Assembly: GCA_012270555.1 (NCBI GenBank)
Contig: JAAXIC010000015.1
Coordinates: forward strand, 1-61,365
Direction of reading: 5' to 3'
From: Chloroflexota bacterium
GTDB taxonomy: Bacteria > Chloroflexota > UBA11872 > VXOZ01
DNA length: 61,365 bases
The notes below the pieces were generated by a model. The model was given only the letters and a program-made list of their open reading frames with translations. It was not told where the DNA came from and searched no databases. A program made the position numbers and the translations under genes. Shown here piece by piece: positions 45,721 through 54,531 of the stretch. Each line of letters opens with the position of its first letter. The first letter of the stretch is position 1.

Positions 45721-45755
45721 AAAAACAAAAAACAGCGTGGTGCACGAGGTGCACC
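45721..45755 (-). promoter_or_regulatory. Hairpin followed by T-run in the leader of the RRM gene
   Basis: On the minus strand GGTGCAC / GTGCACC pair around CTC, then ACGCTG and TTTTTTGTTTTT. It resembles an intrinsic terminator or attenuator lying about 63 bases before the start codon. If functional it would allow conditional read-through into the RRM gene. Confidence 0.4.
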
Positions 45756-46512
45756 CCATATCCTGCACGGCGTTGCTGGTGCGCTACACTTTGGGGAGCA
45801 TGGCTGCCACACGTTCTCAAGCAGCTGCCAGACGCTCCCAGCGAAGCGCTAACGATCGATCTGCGGTATGAAATTCTCCTTTCCCCCACAAACACGCCTG
45901 GAAAGGTAAGCGGACACTAACCGTCATACGAATGATCGCAACCGGGCAACACGCACAGGCGGAACCCCAGACACTTCCTCTTCGCGTTCAATTGAGCACC
46001 GACGCCATACCAGGCCTACTACCACAATGTATCTACTCTACCATCTTCTCTGGGTTTTGCAAGTGCGCTGCGGTAGGTCGAGGTCTGTCAATCGTGCAGA
46101 TAGCGCGCGTCTTCGTCCGCAAGTGGAGGATTCAGATAGCACTCATGCCCCGAGCAAATGCTGTGACGTGGCAAGCATAGCGCCTTGGAGACGTGATGAC
46201 GGACCGTGAAAGGTCGAAATCCTTGTGAGAAACCCCGCTATGCAGTAGCGGGCATGTTTCGCATACCCGCGGCCGGTTGTCAAAAAGCCGCGGGTAAGCG
46301 TGCACTCTCTAGTACGAGTTGAATAGGCTTGCTCAATTGTCTTGTCGATTATCCTATTTACACGATCGGCAGTTGTTGGTGTGCGAAGACTCTGCATCGC
46401 TATAGACGAGAGAATTAGCGAGTATTCTTCGCTTCCAAAGGAGGGAAGGCTGCCATCGGAAACTATCAACTTCAGAACCAGCGCAATGTTGCCAGTCGCT
46501 GAAATCCTGCGG
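45756..46512. other. Long intergenic region with no supported gene
   Basis: About 760 bases between the RRM leader and the PIN gene. The single minus-strand ORF of 150 codons (46143-46595) overlaps the end of the PIN gene and has no recognisable domain or ribosome-binding site. The region is more AT-rich than average. No tRNA or CRISPR structure was seen. Confidence 0.4.
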
Positions 46513-46977
46513 TCAATCAAGTTCCCGAAAATCCGTGAAATTGACCGCCGTGTCCGCTCCTTTTGCCAATGCTTGCCGGAGTAGTCCCCAATCAACAGTG
46601 AGCAGTGGAGTTTCAGGCGCTACCACTTCCAGTAGAGCCGCGTCAGTCAGTCCGAGTCGCGGGAACGCGCTGTTGTTTGAAGCAACGGTACCCGCAACGA
46701 CCACTTCCTCACATTCATGGATGAGAAATCGGAGTCGCTCGAATAGCCGGGCCCGTTCAGGATTGCCGTGTTGCGCAAGAAGATTGGAGGTCTCCGCGAG
46801 CGTGTGAGGCGTGACGAGAACTTGGGGAAAAAGATCGAGTAGGTCGAGAAGAGTATCGTAATCCTCTGCCGTGTATCCCTTTAGCCGCTTGTGTTTAGGA
46901 ATTATGGCCTTGTCGGTACTGCCAACAACGAGAAGCAAAAGGAGGTTTGTGTCGATGAAGACGCCTGGTGTCGGCAT
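46513..46977 (-). CDS. PIN-domain ribonuclease, probable toxin
   Basis: A 154-residue PIN-domain protein. The first acidic residue is in GVFIDTNLLLLL (Asp9), a second in TLAETSNLL (Glu), then LTDAALLEV (Asp) and LLTVDWGLL (Asp). PIN domains are Mg-dependent RNases of type II toxin-antitoxin systems. It starts 4 bases after the stop of a small acidic gene, a coupling typical of antitoxin-toxin order. Regulation by the pair is expected but not visible. Confidence 0.85.
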   Translation of the reverse strand: MPTPGVFIDTNLLLLLVVGSTDKAIIPKHKRLKGYTAEDYDTLLDLLDLFPQVLVTPHTLAETSNLLAQHGNPERARLFERLRFLIHECEEVVVAGTVASNNSAFPRLGLTDAALLEVVAPETPLLTVDWGLLRQALAKGADTAVNFTDFRELD

Positions 46978-46981
46978 CGAA

Positions 46982-47263
46982 TTATCTTGCGGTCGCCAAG
47001 GCGCGGTCCCTAACAGATGTGACTTTACCCGTAGAGTCGTTTATGCGAACTAGCTTGTAGGAGCGCCTAAGGGGCTCGTCGCGTAGCGCAACCGAAAGGG
47101 ACTTGGGACGATCCCAAGGGCGCGAGAAGCCTAGGGTTACCTTCCACTCGTCCGACTCGTGGTCGAACTCGACTTCCTCGAGACCAACATATTCGATCTC
47201 TTCACCTTCAAAGAGATCGAATATGTACTCTTTTGCTTCTTGCACCGCTTGCTTTACGTCCAT
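46982..47263 (-). CDS. Putative antitoxin partner of the PIN protein
   Basis: A 93-residue protein directly upstream of the PIN gene with a 4-base gap. GGAGG precedes the ATG. The first half is acidic (FEGEEIEYVGLEEVEFDHESDEW), the second half basic. No known DNA-binding motif is visible, so it may be an unusual antitoxin that binds the PIN enzyme by its acidic part. The role is inferred from position. Confidence 0.6.
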   Translation of the reverse strand: MDVKQAVQEAKEYIFDLFEGEEIEYVGLEEVEFDHESDEWKVTLGFSRPWDRPKSLSVALRDEPLRRSYKLVRINDSTGKVTSVRDRALATAR

Positions 47264-47457
47264 CGTGGCCTCCAGAGTTCACTCCCTATACTGCAATTAT
47301 AGCGTCTGTTTCCAATCGCAGAAATGTCATGTCAGCCACTTGCAAGTGTCACAGCCAAACCACTTTCCGATTCATGGAGATATCGAATTCCTGCCGTTCC
47401 TCACGGTGCGACCCCCACCGCGAAGTTGGGTGAGTTGGGCGGCCGCGGAGCGACGTG

Positions 47458-48519
47458 CTACGAAGTTTCCCAGGCGGCGGGGTTCAGCCCCAACTCCCGG
47501 GCCGCATCGCAAAGCTTTGCCCAGGTGGTCTCGTCGATGGGGATGCCCGTTTGCGCACGTTCGCGCTCGGTGCGAAACTCCGGCTCGCCGGGCAGGTATA
47601 TCTCAGTCACGCCGGGGGCGGTGCGGCTCGACTTGACGTGCTTTACCATGGCCTCCACCTCGTCGTAGTAGGAGTCCAGGTCGGCAAAGTGGGCGATGTC
47701 GTAAGCGGTGAACAGCGCGCCATTGCCGGGTGAACGCATGTCGCCGGAAGACATACCGTGTCCGCTGAGCCCGCCAGCGCAGAGCTCCATCATCATGCTC
47801 AGGGCGTAGCCCTTGTGGCCGAGCGGACCGCCGAGAGGCAAGATGCCGCCGCGCGGTTCGTCCCAGTACACTTGCGGATCCGTGCTGGGATTGCCTTCTT
47901 TATCGATGATCCAGCCTGCCGGCAGCGGCTTACCGAGATTGGTGGCAACGCGTATCTTGCCATCGGCCACCGTGCAGGTCGTCATATCCACCATGATGGG
48001 CGGGCCGTCGCGGCGGGGCGCGGCGAATGCCAGCGGATTGGTGCCCAGTCGGCCGTCAATGCCGCCGAACGGCACGACCTGAAAGCCCATGCGGCCGGAA
48101 TTGACGTAGGCCACGCCGAGCATCCCGGCCTGGGCCATCACCAGGGGATACGCTCCCGCCCGACCGATATGGCTCGCGCGGCGCAGCGACACGCCGGCCA
48201 AGCCATGCTGCCGCGCCTTCTCAATCACCAGTTTGGTCGCCAAGGCCGCGCCCACGTGACCGAAGCCGTTGTGCGCGTCCACGACCGCTGTGCAGGCGTG
48301 TTCGCTCACGATTTCCGGCGTACCCAAAGGATCGAGGCGTCCTTCATGCACGGCGCGCGCATACTCATACAAACGCAAGACACCGTGGGAATCATGGCCG
48401 AAGAGGTTTGACTGAAGAAGATGATCGGCCACTAGCTGTGCGTCTGCGGTCCGACATCCCAAAGCGATCAAGAATTCCTCGCCGATGCGGCGCAAGGCGT
48501 CCACGGTGAAAGTCGGCAC
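47458..48519 (-). CDS. Ldh_2 family malate/lactate/sulfolactate dehydrogenase-like, copy 1
   Basis: A 353-residue NAD(P)-dependent 2-hydroxyacid dehydrogenase of the Ldh_2 family (with YlbC, AllD and sulfolactate dehydrogenase). GTG start with AAGGGGG upstream. Motifs: LFGHDSHGVLR near residue 37 (catalytic His), RASHIGRAG, FGGIDGRLGTNPLAFAAP and LGHKGYALSMMMELCAGGLSG. It would oxidise or reduce a 2-hydroxyacid or ureidoglycolate-like substrate. It is the last of four tandem paralogues on the minus strand. Confidence 0.88.
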   Translation of the reverse strand: MPTFTVDALRRIGEEFLIALGCRTADAQLVADHLLQSNLFGHDSHGVLRLYEYARAVHEGRLDPLGTPEIVSEHACTAVVDAHNGFGHVGAALATKLVIEKARQHGLAGVSLRRASHIGRAGAYPLVMAQAGMLGVAYVNSGRMGFQVVPFGGIDGRLGTNPLAFAAPRRDGPPIMVDMTTCTVADGKIRVATNLGKPLPAGWIIDKEGNPSTDPQVYWDEPRGGILPLGGPLGHKGYALSMMMELCAGGLSGHGMSSGDMRSPGNGALFTAYDIAHFADLDSYYDEVEAMVKHVKSSRTAPGVTEIYLPGEPEFRTERERAQTGIPIDETTWAKLCDAARELGLNPAAWETS

Positions 48520-48551
48520 AACCGGCCCCCTTTTCTAGCGCAAAAGTACTT

Positions 48552-49616
48552 CTAGGCTAACTTCCAGGTATTCGGGTCCAAACCCAGGTCGCGGGCGGCG
48601 TCGCAGAGCTTGTTCCAGGTGGTCTCGTCTATAGGGATACCCGTCTGCGCGCGCTCACGTTGCGCGCGGTACTCCGGTTCGCTTGCAACCAGCACCTCGT
48701 CCACGCCGGGAGCCGGACGGCTGGTTTTCACGTGGCTGATGAGCACATCAATCTCATCATAGAAGAACTCCGGCTCCACAAACTGGCCGATGTCGTAGGC
48801 GGTCATGTGGACGCCGTTGCTATCCACCCGCATGTCGCCTTGGGACATGCCCTGACCGCTCAGACCGCCGCCGCAAATCTCATTCAGCATGCTCAGCGCG
48901 GTGCCTTTGTGCCCCAAAGGGCCGCCCACTGGCAGCACCGCGCCGTGGGGTTCGTCCCAGTAGTCGCTGGGATTCGTGCTGGGGTTGCCTTCCGCATCGA
49001 CAATCCAGCCCTCGGGCAAGGGCTTACCTTCGTTAGCGGCTATCTTTATCTTGCCGTCGGCGACAGTGGAAGTCGTCATATCCACGAAAAAGGGCGGATC
49101 GTGGCGACGCGGCGCGGCAAAAGCCAGGGGATTCGTACCCAAGCGGCCGTCAATACCGCCAAACGGCGCGACTTGAAAGCCCAGCCGACCCGCATTGACG
49201 AAAATCAGCCCAATCATGCCGGCCTGCGCCACCATGTGCGGATATTCACCCACCCTGCCGATGTGGCTCGTATTGCGCAGTGAGACACTGGCAATCCCGT
49301 TCTTTCGTGCTTTTTCTATTAGGATTTTCGTAGCAAACACCGCGCCTACCTGGCCGAAACCGTGATGCGCGTCCACGACCGCCGTGCACGGGTTGTCGCG
49401 CACAACTTCCGGCGCCGCTTGCGGATCGACGACGCCCTCTTCCCGCACGGCGCGCCAGTATTGCTCCATGCGCACGATGCCGTGCGAATCGTGACCGTAG
49501 AGGTTGGACTGGACGAGGTGGTCTTGAATGACGCGGGCGTCATCCGGGCGGCAGCCCAGCGCTTCAAAGAACTCGTATCCAATGCGGCGCAAAGCGTCAT
49601 GCGTGACAGTAGGCAC
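48552..49616 (-). CDS. Ldh_2 family dehydrogenase-like, copy 2
   Basis: A 354-residue paralogue. GTG start preceded by AAGGAGCC. It has LYGHDSHGIVR, NTSHIGRVG, FGGIDGRLGTNPLAFAAP and LGHKGTALSMLNEICGGGLSG. The alanine-to-threonine and glycine differences around the last motif distinguish it from copy 1 and suggest different specificity. Intergenic distance to copy 1 is only 32 bases, so the two are probably co-transcribed. Confidence 0.88.
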   Translation of the reverse strand: MPTVTHDALRRIGYEFFEALGCRPDDARVIQDHLVQSNLYGHDSHGIVRMEQYWRAVREEGVVDPQAAPEVVRDNPCTAVVDAHHGFGQVGAVFATKILIEKARKNGIASVSLRNTSHIGRVGEYPHMVAQAGMIGLIFVNAGRLGFQVAPFGGIDGRLGTNPLAFAAPRRHDPPFFVDMTTSTVADGKIKIAANEGKPLPEGWIVDAEGNPSTNPSDYWDEPHGAVLPVGGPLGHKGTALSMLNEICGGGLSGQGMSQGDMRVDSNGVHMTAYDIGQFVEPEFFYDEIDVLISHVKTSRPAPGVDEVLVASEPEYRAQRERAQTGIPIDETTWNKLCDAARDLGLDPNTWKLA

Positions 49617-49717
49617 TAAGGGCTCCTTCTAACATTGTCCGGTTGAATTCTAAACTGCAATTGTGCTTTGGCTACATGCGAACCGATGGGTGTTCTTTTC
49701 AGGCCCGCGACGCCAGA

Positions 49718-50782
49718 TTAGCAGAGTTTCCATGTGGTTGGATTTAGGCCAAGGTGACGCGCTGCCGCGCAGAGTTTCTCCCAGGTGGTGTCATCAATGG
49801 GGATGCCGGTCTGCGCGCGCTCGCGTTCGGTGCGGAATTCCGGTTCACCGGGAAGCAAAATTTCGTCTATGCCGGGAGCCGTGCGGCTCGACTTGACGTG
49901 GTTGACTAGGCCTTCCACCTCGTCGTAAAAGAACTCCAAGTCGCCGAATTGTGCAATGTCGTAGGCTGTCATGAGAACGCCGTTGCTGCTAATGCGCATG
50001 TCGCCTTGGGACATGCCCTGACCGCTCATTCCTCCACCGCAAATCTCCATCATCATACTCAACGCAAACCCCTTGTGTCCCAGAGGTCCACCCAATGGGA
50101 GCACGGCCCCGCGCGGTTCTTCGAAGTACGCGTGCGGGTTGGTGCTGGGGTTGCCGTCCGCGTCGACGAACCAGCCCTCAGGCACCGGCTTGCCCTGATT
50201 GGCGGCGAGATAGATCTTGCCGTCGGCGACCGTTGAGGAACTCATGTCCACAAAGATCGGCGCGTGTGCACGGCGCGGCGCGGCGAAGGCCAGCGGATTC
50301 GTGCCCAGGCGACCGTCGATGCCGCCGAACGGCGCTACCTGAAAGCCCATCCGACCCGCGTTGACAAAGATCAGGCCGATCATGCCGGCCTGGGCCACCA
50401 TCAGGGGGTACGCGCTTGCCCTGCCTATGTGGCTCGTGTTGCGCAATGCGACACTGGCGACGCCGTTTTGCCGCGCCTTCTTGATCAAGAGCTCGGTTGC
50501 GAAGGTCGCGCCCACTTGGCCGAAGCCATGGTGCGCGTCCACTACCGCCGTGCAGGGGTGCTCACGCACGATTTCGGGCACGGCTTGCGGATCAACGCGC
50601 CGTTCATCCCACACGGCGCGACCATACCGTTCCACGTGCGTGACACCGTGGGAGTCATGGCCGAAGAGGTTGGACTGCACCAGATGATCGGTGACTGTGC
50701 GGGCGTCTGCGGGACTACACCCCAGGGTCTCGAAAAATTCGTAACCAATCTTGCGCAAGGCATCAGCGGTAACGGTAGGCAC
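49718..50782 (-). CDS. Ldh_2 family dehydrogenase-like, copy 3
   Basis: A 354-residue paralogue most similar to copy 2. GTG start with AGAGGAG upstream. LFGHDSHGVTH, NTSHIGRAS, FGGIDGRLGTNPLAFAAP and LGHKGFALSMMMEICGGGMSG are present. A gap of 101 bases separates it from copy 2, so a separate promoter is possible. All catalytic motifs are intact. Confidence 0.88.
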   Translation of the reverse strand: MPTVTADALRKIGYEFFETLGCSPADARTVTDHLVQSNLFGHDSHGVTHVERYGRAVWDERRVDPQAVPEIVREHPCTAVVDAHHGFGQVGATFATELLIKKARQNGVASVALRNTSHIGRASAYPLMVAQAGMIGLIFVNAGRMGFQVAPFGGIDGRLGTNPLAFAAPRRAHAPIFVDMSSSTVADGKIYLAANQGKPVPEGWFVDADGNPSTNPHAYFEEPRGAVLPLGGPLGHKGFALSMMMEICGGGMSGQGMSQGDMRISSNGVLMTAYDIAQFGDLEFFYDEVEGLVNHVKSSRTAPGIDEILLPGEPEFRTERERAQTGIPIDDTTWEKLCAAARHLGLNPTTWKLC

Positions 50783-50800
50783 AGACGGCTCCTCTAGGCG

Positions 50801-51862
50801 TCAGGCGAGTTTCCAGGAAGTTGGATCGAGGCCGATGTCACGCGCTGCGGCGCAGACTTTCTCCCAGGTGGTGTCGTCGATGGAGATGCCCGCCCGTTTG
50901 CGCTCACGCTCGGTGCGAAACTCCGGCTCGCCGGGTAAGAGTATCTCCGCCACGCCCGGCGCGGTGCGGCTCGACTTAACGTGGCCGACCAGGGCTTCCA
51001 CCTCCTCGTAGAAGAATTCCATGTCCGAAAAGTGCTCGATGTTGTAGGCGGTAAGCAGGAAGGCATTAGCGGGCGCTCGTGGGTCACCGGACGCCATGCC
51101 CTGACCGCTCAGGCCCCCGGCGCAGAGTTCCACCATCATAGACAGTGCGTAGCCCTTATGGCCGAGTGGACCGCCCAGCGGCAGGATTGCCCCGCGCGGT
51201 TCGGCAAAGTAGTCTTGCGGGTCAGTGCTAGGCTTGCCGTCCGCATCAAGGATCCAACCCTCCGGCAGCGGCTTGCCGAGATTGGTAGCCAAACGGATCT
51301 TGCCGTCGGCGACGGTGCTCGTCGTCATGTCCACCATGATGGGCGGAGCGTTGCGGCGGGGAGCGGCGAAAGCCAACGGGTTTGTGGCCAAGCGGCCGTC
51401 AATGCCGCCGAAGGGCGCAACCTGAATGCCCAAACGACCGTAATTGACGTAGGCTGTGCCTATGAGGCCGGCCCGGGCGATCATGGCGGGGTATTCTCCC
51501 GCCCGGCCGATGTGGCTTGCTCTGCGCAACGCGACACTCGCCAGCCCGTGCTGCCGTGCTTTTTCAATCGCCATCGTCGCGGCCAGAGTCGCGCCCACCT
51601 GCCCAAAGCCGTCGTTGGCATCGATCACCGCCGTGCACGGACTTTCGCTCACGATTTCGGGAGCATTCTGGGGACGGACGCGCCCTTCGCTCACCGCTTG
51701 CGCGTACTCATACATGCGTAGTGTGCCGTGGGAGTCATGGCCGTAGAGACTCGATTGCACCAAGTGGTCGGCCACGACCTGGGCGTCGTCGGGACGGCAA
51801 CCCAGGGCAATGAAGAATTCCTGGCCGATGCGGCGCAAGGCGTCAGCGGTAACGATCGGCAC
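50801..51862 (-). CDS. Ldh_2 family dehydrogenase-like, copy 4
   Basis: A 353-residue paralogue, first in the run. The GTG at 51862 is preferred because AAAGGAA lies 7 bases upstream and it aligns with the other copies; the frame opens two codons earlier at a TTG. LYGHDSHGTLR, RASHIGRAG, FGGIDGRLATNPLAFAAP (Ala for Gly) and LGHKGYALSMMVELCAGGLSG are seen. It groups with copy 1 by sequence, so the array looks like two duplicated pairs. The gap to copy 3 is 18 bases. Confidence 0.88.
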   Translation of the reverse strand: MPIVTADALRRIGQEFFIALGCRPDDAQVVADHLVQSSLYGHDSHGTLRMYEYAQAVSEGRVRPQNAPEIVSESPCTAVIDANDGFGQVGATLAATMAIEKARQHGLASVALRRASHIGRAGEYPAMIARAGLIGTAYVNYGRLGIQVAPFGGIDGRLATNPLAFAAPRRNAPPIMVDMTTSTVADGKIRLATNLGKPLPEGWILDADGKPSTDPQDYFAEPRGAILPLGGPLGHKGYALSMMVELCAGGLSGQGMASGDPRAPANAFLLTAYNIEHFSDMEFFYEEVEALVGHVKSSRTAPGVAEILLPGEPEFRTERERKRAGISIDDTTWEKVCAAARDIGLDPTSWKLA

Positions 51863-51949
51863 GAACAATTCCTTTCGGCATCACCCGGCATTGAGATCAG
51901 CTTGGAAGCATCTAGACCTTAGACAGTGGCAAGTCGGGCATGACATAGT

Positions 51950-52195
51950 CCGTCATTCCCGCGCACGCGGGAATCCATCTTCATCCGTGTCTTCCGGTAG
52001 CGCAGGTTTGCATCTCGCCGGGAGTGCGGGCGTCTCGCCCGCAGATGTCTTCTCTCCGGTAGCCCGCAGGTTGCAAACCTGCGGGCGCAGCGCACGTTCA
52101 AGGACAGTGCCAGCAACCCCCTTCAATCCGCTGCGGCGATGCGGTTTTGCAAGCCGCATGATGCCAAGAGGCGGGGGACAAGCCCCCGCGCTACG
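51950..52195. repeat. GTCATTCCCGC palindrome followed by long dispersed repeat (copy 3)
   Basis: 51950-51977 is a GTCATTCCCGCGCACGCGGGAATCC palindrome. 51993-52195 is the intact form of the long repeat, with an internal CCGCAGGTTGCAAACCTGCGG palindrome that is partly lost or replaced in the copies at 33124 and 37033. Confidence 0.8.
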
Positions 52196-52211
52196 CCGCA
52201 GCTTCCATTCA

Positions 52212-52502
52212 CTAGCCGGGATAGCCGGCCACCTTCTCCACCAGCGCGTCCACCTCGGCTTCTACCATGATCAACTGCGGTCCATAGGGAAAATCAGGGT
52301 GCTTCGCGATGCGCCCGCGGCGTTCGAGCGCGCACTCCCAGCCGTCGTCATTGTGTTCCGCGCGGGTTATCTGGAGGACGTAGCCATTGGCAAACGGCAC
52401 CGTGTAGCGTTCGTTGATGCGCAGGCACCAATCATTGGGCAACTCCTTGCGAAAGGCGCGCCACGACAGCTCCGGTTGCCATACTCTTTGCTTCACTGCC
52501 AT
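52212..52502 (-). CDS. Small uncharacterised protein
   Basis: A 96-residue protein with AGGGAG before its ATG. It looks like a compact beta-strand-rich domain (ERYTVPFANGYVLQITRAEH, then DDGWECALERRGR) with an acidic C-terminal helix. I do not recognise the family. It faces away from the TatB-like gene. Confidence 0.6.
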   Translation of the reverse strand: MAVKQRVWQPELSWRAFRKELPNDWCLRINERYTVPFANGYVLQITRAEHNDDGWECALERRGRIAKHPDFPYGPQLIMVEAEVDALVEKVAGYPG

Positions 52503-52684
52503 TAGTCATGCTCCCTAGAATTCTTGCTCAGCACCCATGATACTGTGTGCCGTTTGCCGCGTACAGCTTTTGCCCCTGCGCGCCGCGCGGGATAGAATAA
52601 AGCAATGAAGCGGTGCGCGGACTGCGCTAAGCAGTGTGCGCCCTGCGCAGATTCACAAGCAATTCCTGCAGAAAATGAGCAAAC

Positions 52685-53938
52685 ATGTTTGACATCGGCC
52701 TGCCGGAACTTATGGTCATCCTGGTGCTGGGCCTGGTCCTGCTGGGACCGGACCGCCTGCCCGGGGTGATTCGCCAGATCACCGGCTTCATACGCATGCT
52801 GCGTTCGAGCTATGGCGACGCGCTGGCAGTCTTCAAAGATCAACTTGGCGACGTACAGGAAGACATTGACGCCATTCGCGGCGAGATTTCCTCTATTCAA
52901 GGCGAAGTCCGCTCTACTGCGGAGGACGTGGAGAAAGACGTAAAGGAAGTGGAGAGCGAGGTAAAGACCGCCGGCGCGGACATCCAGCGCGGTCTCGATG
53001 AAACAGCGAAGGAGGCTGGTGCAACACGCCCCGATCAGGTGGGCGCGGAAGCCAATGCGCCAGCAGCGGTTGCTGCTACCGAGACACCCGCGCGGCCCAA
53101 AACGAGCGAGCGCGGCGCTGCCTGGACACCCCAGGGAGCTCAGTCTGGCGGCGGTTCTCCGCTCCAGCAAGACCTTTTTGCCGGACTGATGCGCAGCCTC
53201 AAGACGCGGCTCGGCGACGACTGGCTCGAGGAGCAGGCGGACATCTATCGCGATCTCGGCGCCCGCGCCGCCGAAAGGAACGCCGGAGAGGACCAGGATA
53301 TTGCGGCGCTGGTGCGCACGTGGGCGGACATGCACCGGAATTCGCTGCCCGACGGCAGTCTGCAAATCATCGAGACCGGCAGAGACTACCGCGTCCGCAT
53401 GCGGCAGTGTCCCTTTAGTTTCGCCGAAACCGACGATGTCGCCCTCTGCGAATCGTGCGGCGCCTATGACTTGGCGTACTTGAAGGAGCGCGCGGCTGAG
53501 GTGAAGTGGGAGTCGCACCTCACGGCCGGCGATCCCTGGTGCGAGTTGGTCTTCGCGAAGCCGCCGCCACCGCCCAAGCCGGAGCCCGTTGCAGACGAAC
53601 CTGCCATTGAAGAAAATGGAGAGGGTGCGAATGCTTCCGCAGAGGCGGTGCAATCTCCCGAATCGCAAGAGCCGGCGGTAAGCGCAGGTGAGGCTGCTTC
53701 GGAAGTCTCTGAATTCGCCTCCCTCGCGCAAGCCTACAGTGCTCAGGCAGACGAGCCGGATGCGCCGGAAACCGCTGCTGCAAAGCAGTCAAGCGCAGAG
53801 GCGAAGAGCGCGGAAGAAGCGAGCACAGAAGACGCAGTTACGCAGGCGTCTGCGGCTGAGCCGGCTACCGTCGAGGCGTCAGCAGATAGCGATGCGACCG
53901 AGAAGGCCGGTTCCGGCAAGAAAGAGTCTACCGCATGA
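52685..53938 (+). CDS. TatA/TatB-like N-terminus fused to an ATC-hydrolase-like domain
   Basis: A 417-residue protein. Residues 1-60 are TatB-like: a short membrane helix (GLPELMVILVLGLVLLGPDR) with the Glu at 8 and Pro hinge, then an amphipathic helix. A coiled-coil-like stretch (60-110) follows. Residues about 160-290 resemble the L-2-amino-thiazoline-4-carboxylate hydrolase family: MRQCPFSF, CESCGAYD and HLTAGDPWCELVF. The tail (295-417) is Ala/Glu/Ser-rich and probably disordered. The gene overlaps the next by ATGA. The export role is likely lost or altered in such a fusion; the function is unknown. Confidence 0.72.
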   Translation: MFDIGLPELMVILVLGLVLLGPDRLPGVIRQITGFIRMLRSSYGDALAVFKDQLGDVQEDIDAIRGEISSIQGEVRSTAEDVEKDVKEVESEVKTAGADIQRGLDETAKEAGATRPDQVGAEANAPAAVAATETPARPKTSERGAAWTPQGAQSGGGSPLQQDLFAGLMRSLKTRLGDDWLEEQADIYRDLGARAAERNAGEDQDIAALVRTWADMHRNSLPDGSLQIIETGRDYRVRMRQCPFSFAETDDVALCESCGAYDLAYLKERAAEVKWESHLTAGDPWCELVFAKPPPPPKPEPVADEPAIEENGEGANASAEAVQSPESQEPAVSAGEAASEVSEFASLAQAYSAQADEPDAPETAAAKQSSAEAKSAEEASTEDAVTQASAAEPATVEASADSDATEKAGSGKKESTA

Positions 53939-54531
53939 AGGTGGAGACCTTCGTGCGGGGGCCACTCCTCAATAACGTCTATCTGCTCTGGGACGAGCAG
54001 AGCAAAGACGCAGCCATCATCGATCCCGCGATGATGAGCGAAGACGTGCTGCAGACCATCCAGGACAATCAGCTCACGCTGCGCTACATTCTCAATACGC
54101 ACCGCCACTTCGATCACGTCGATTGCGTTGATTTCTTCCGCGAGCAAACCGGCGCGCCCGCCTTCCTGCACCAGGACGATGCGGAAATGCTTAAGGAGCA
54201 GTTAGGGATTGTGCCGGATGTGCTCTTGCAGGGCGGCGAGGAATTGGCGTTGGGCAGTCTCACCATCCGCACGCTGCACACGCCCGGCCATTCCGCGGGC
54301 GGCATGTGCTTCCTGGTGGAGGATCACCTTTTTGCCGGTGATACGATCTTTGCCGGGTCGGTGGGCAGGAGTGACTTCCCGGATAGCGACGGTGAACTGC
54401 TGCTAAAAGTGATTGCGGAAAAGCTCCTGCCACTGCCCGATGCAACCCACGTGCTGACCGGTCACGGCGACGCTACGACCATTGGCGCGGAACGCGCTAA
54501 CAACCCCTTCCTGCAGGGGCTGATTGGCTAG
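53935..54531 (+). CDS. Metallo-beta-lactamase-fold hydrolase (glyoxalase II-like)
   Basis: A 198-residue hydrolase. The metal motif is THRHFDHVD (His56, His58, Asp60, His61), with further ligands in HTPGHSAGG and FAGDTIFAG (Asp), and LTGHGDAT near the end. This is the typical order of hydroxyacylglutathione-hydrolase-like proteins. It is translationally coupled to the TatB-like gene by a 4-base overlap, so the two may act together. Confidence 0.9.
   Translation: MKVETFVRGPLLNNVYLLWDEQSKDAAIIDPAMMSEDVLQTIQDNQLTLRYILNTHRHFDHVDCVDFFREQTGAPAFLHQDDAEMLKEQLGIVPDVLLQGGEELALGSLTIRTLHTPGHSAGGMCFLVEDHLFAGDTIFAGSVGRSDFPDSDGELLLKVIAEKLLPLPDATHVLTGHGDATTIGAERANNPFLQGLIG

Noticed and set aside
46143-46595. 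Minus-strand ORF of 150 codons after the PIN gene
   Set aside because: Overlaps the PIN gene by 83 bases, has no recognisable domain and no Shine-Dalgarno.
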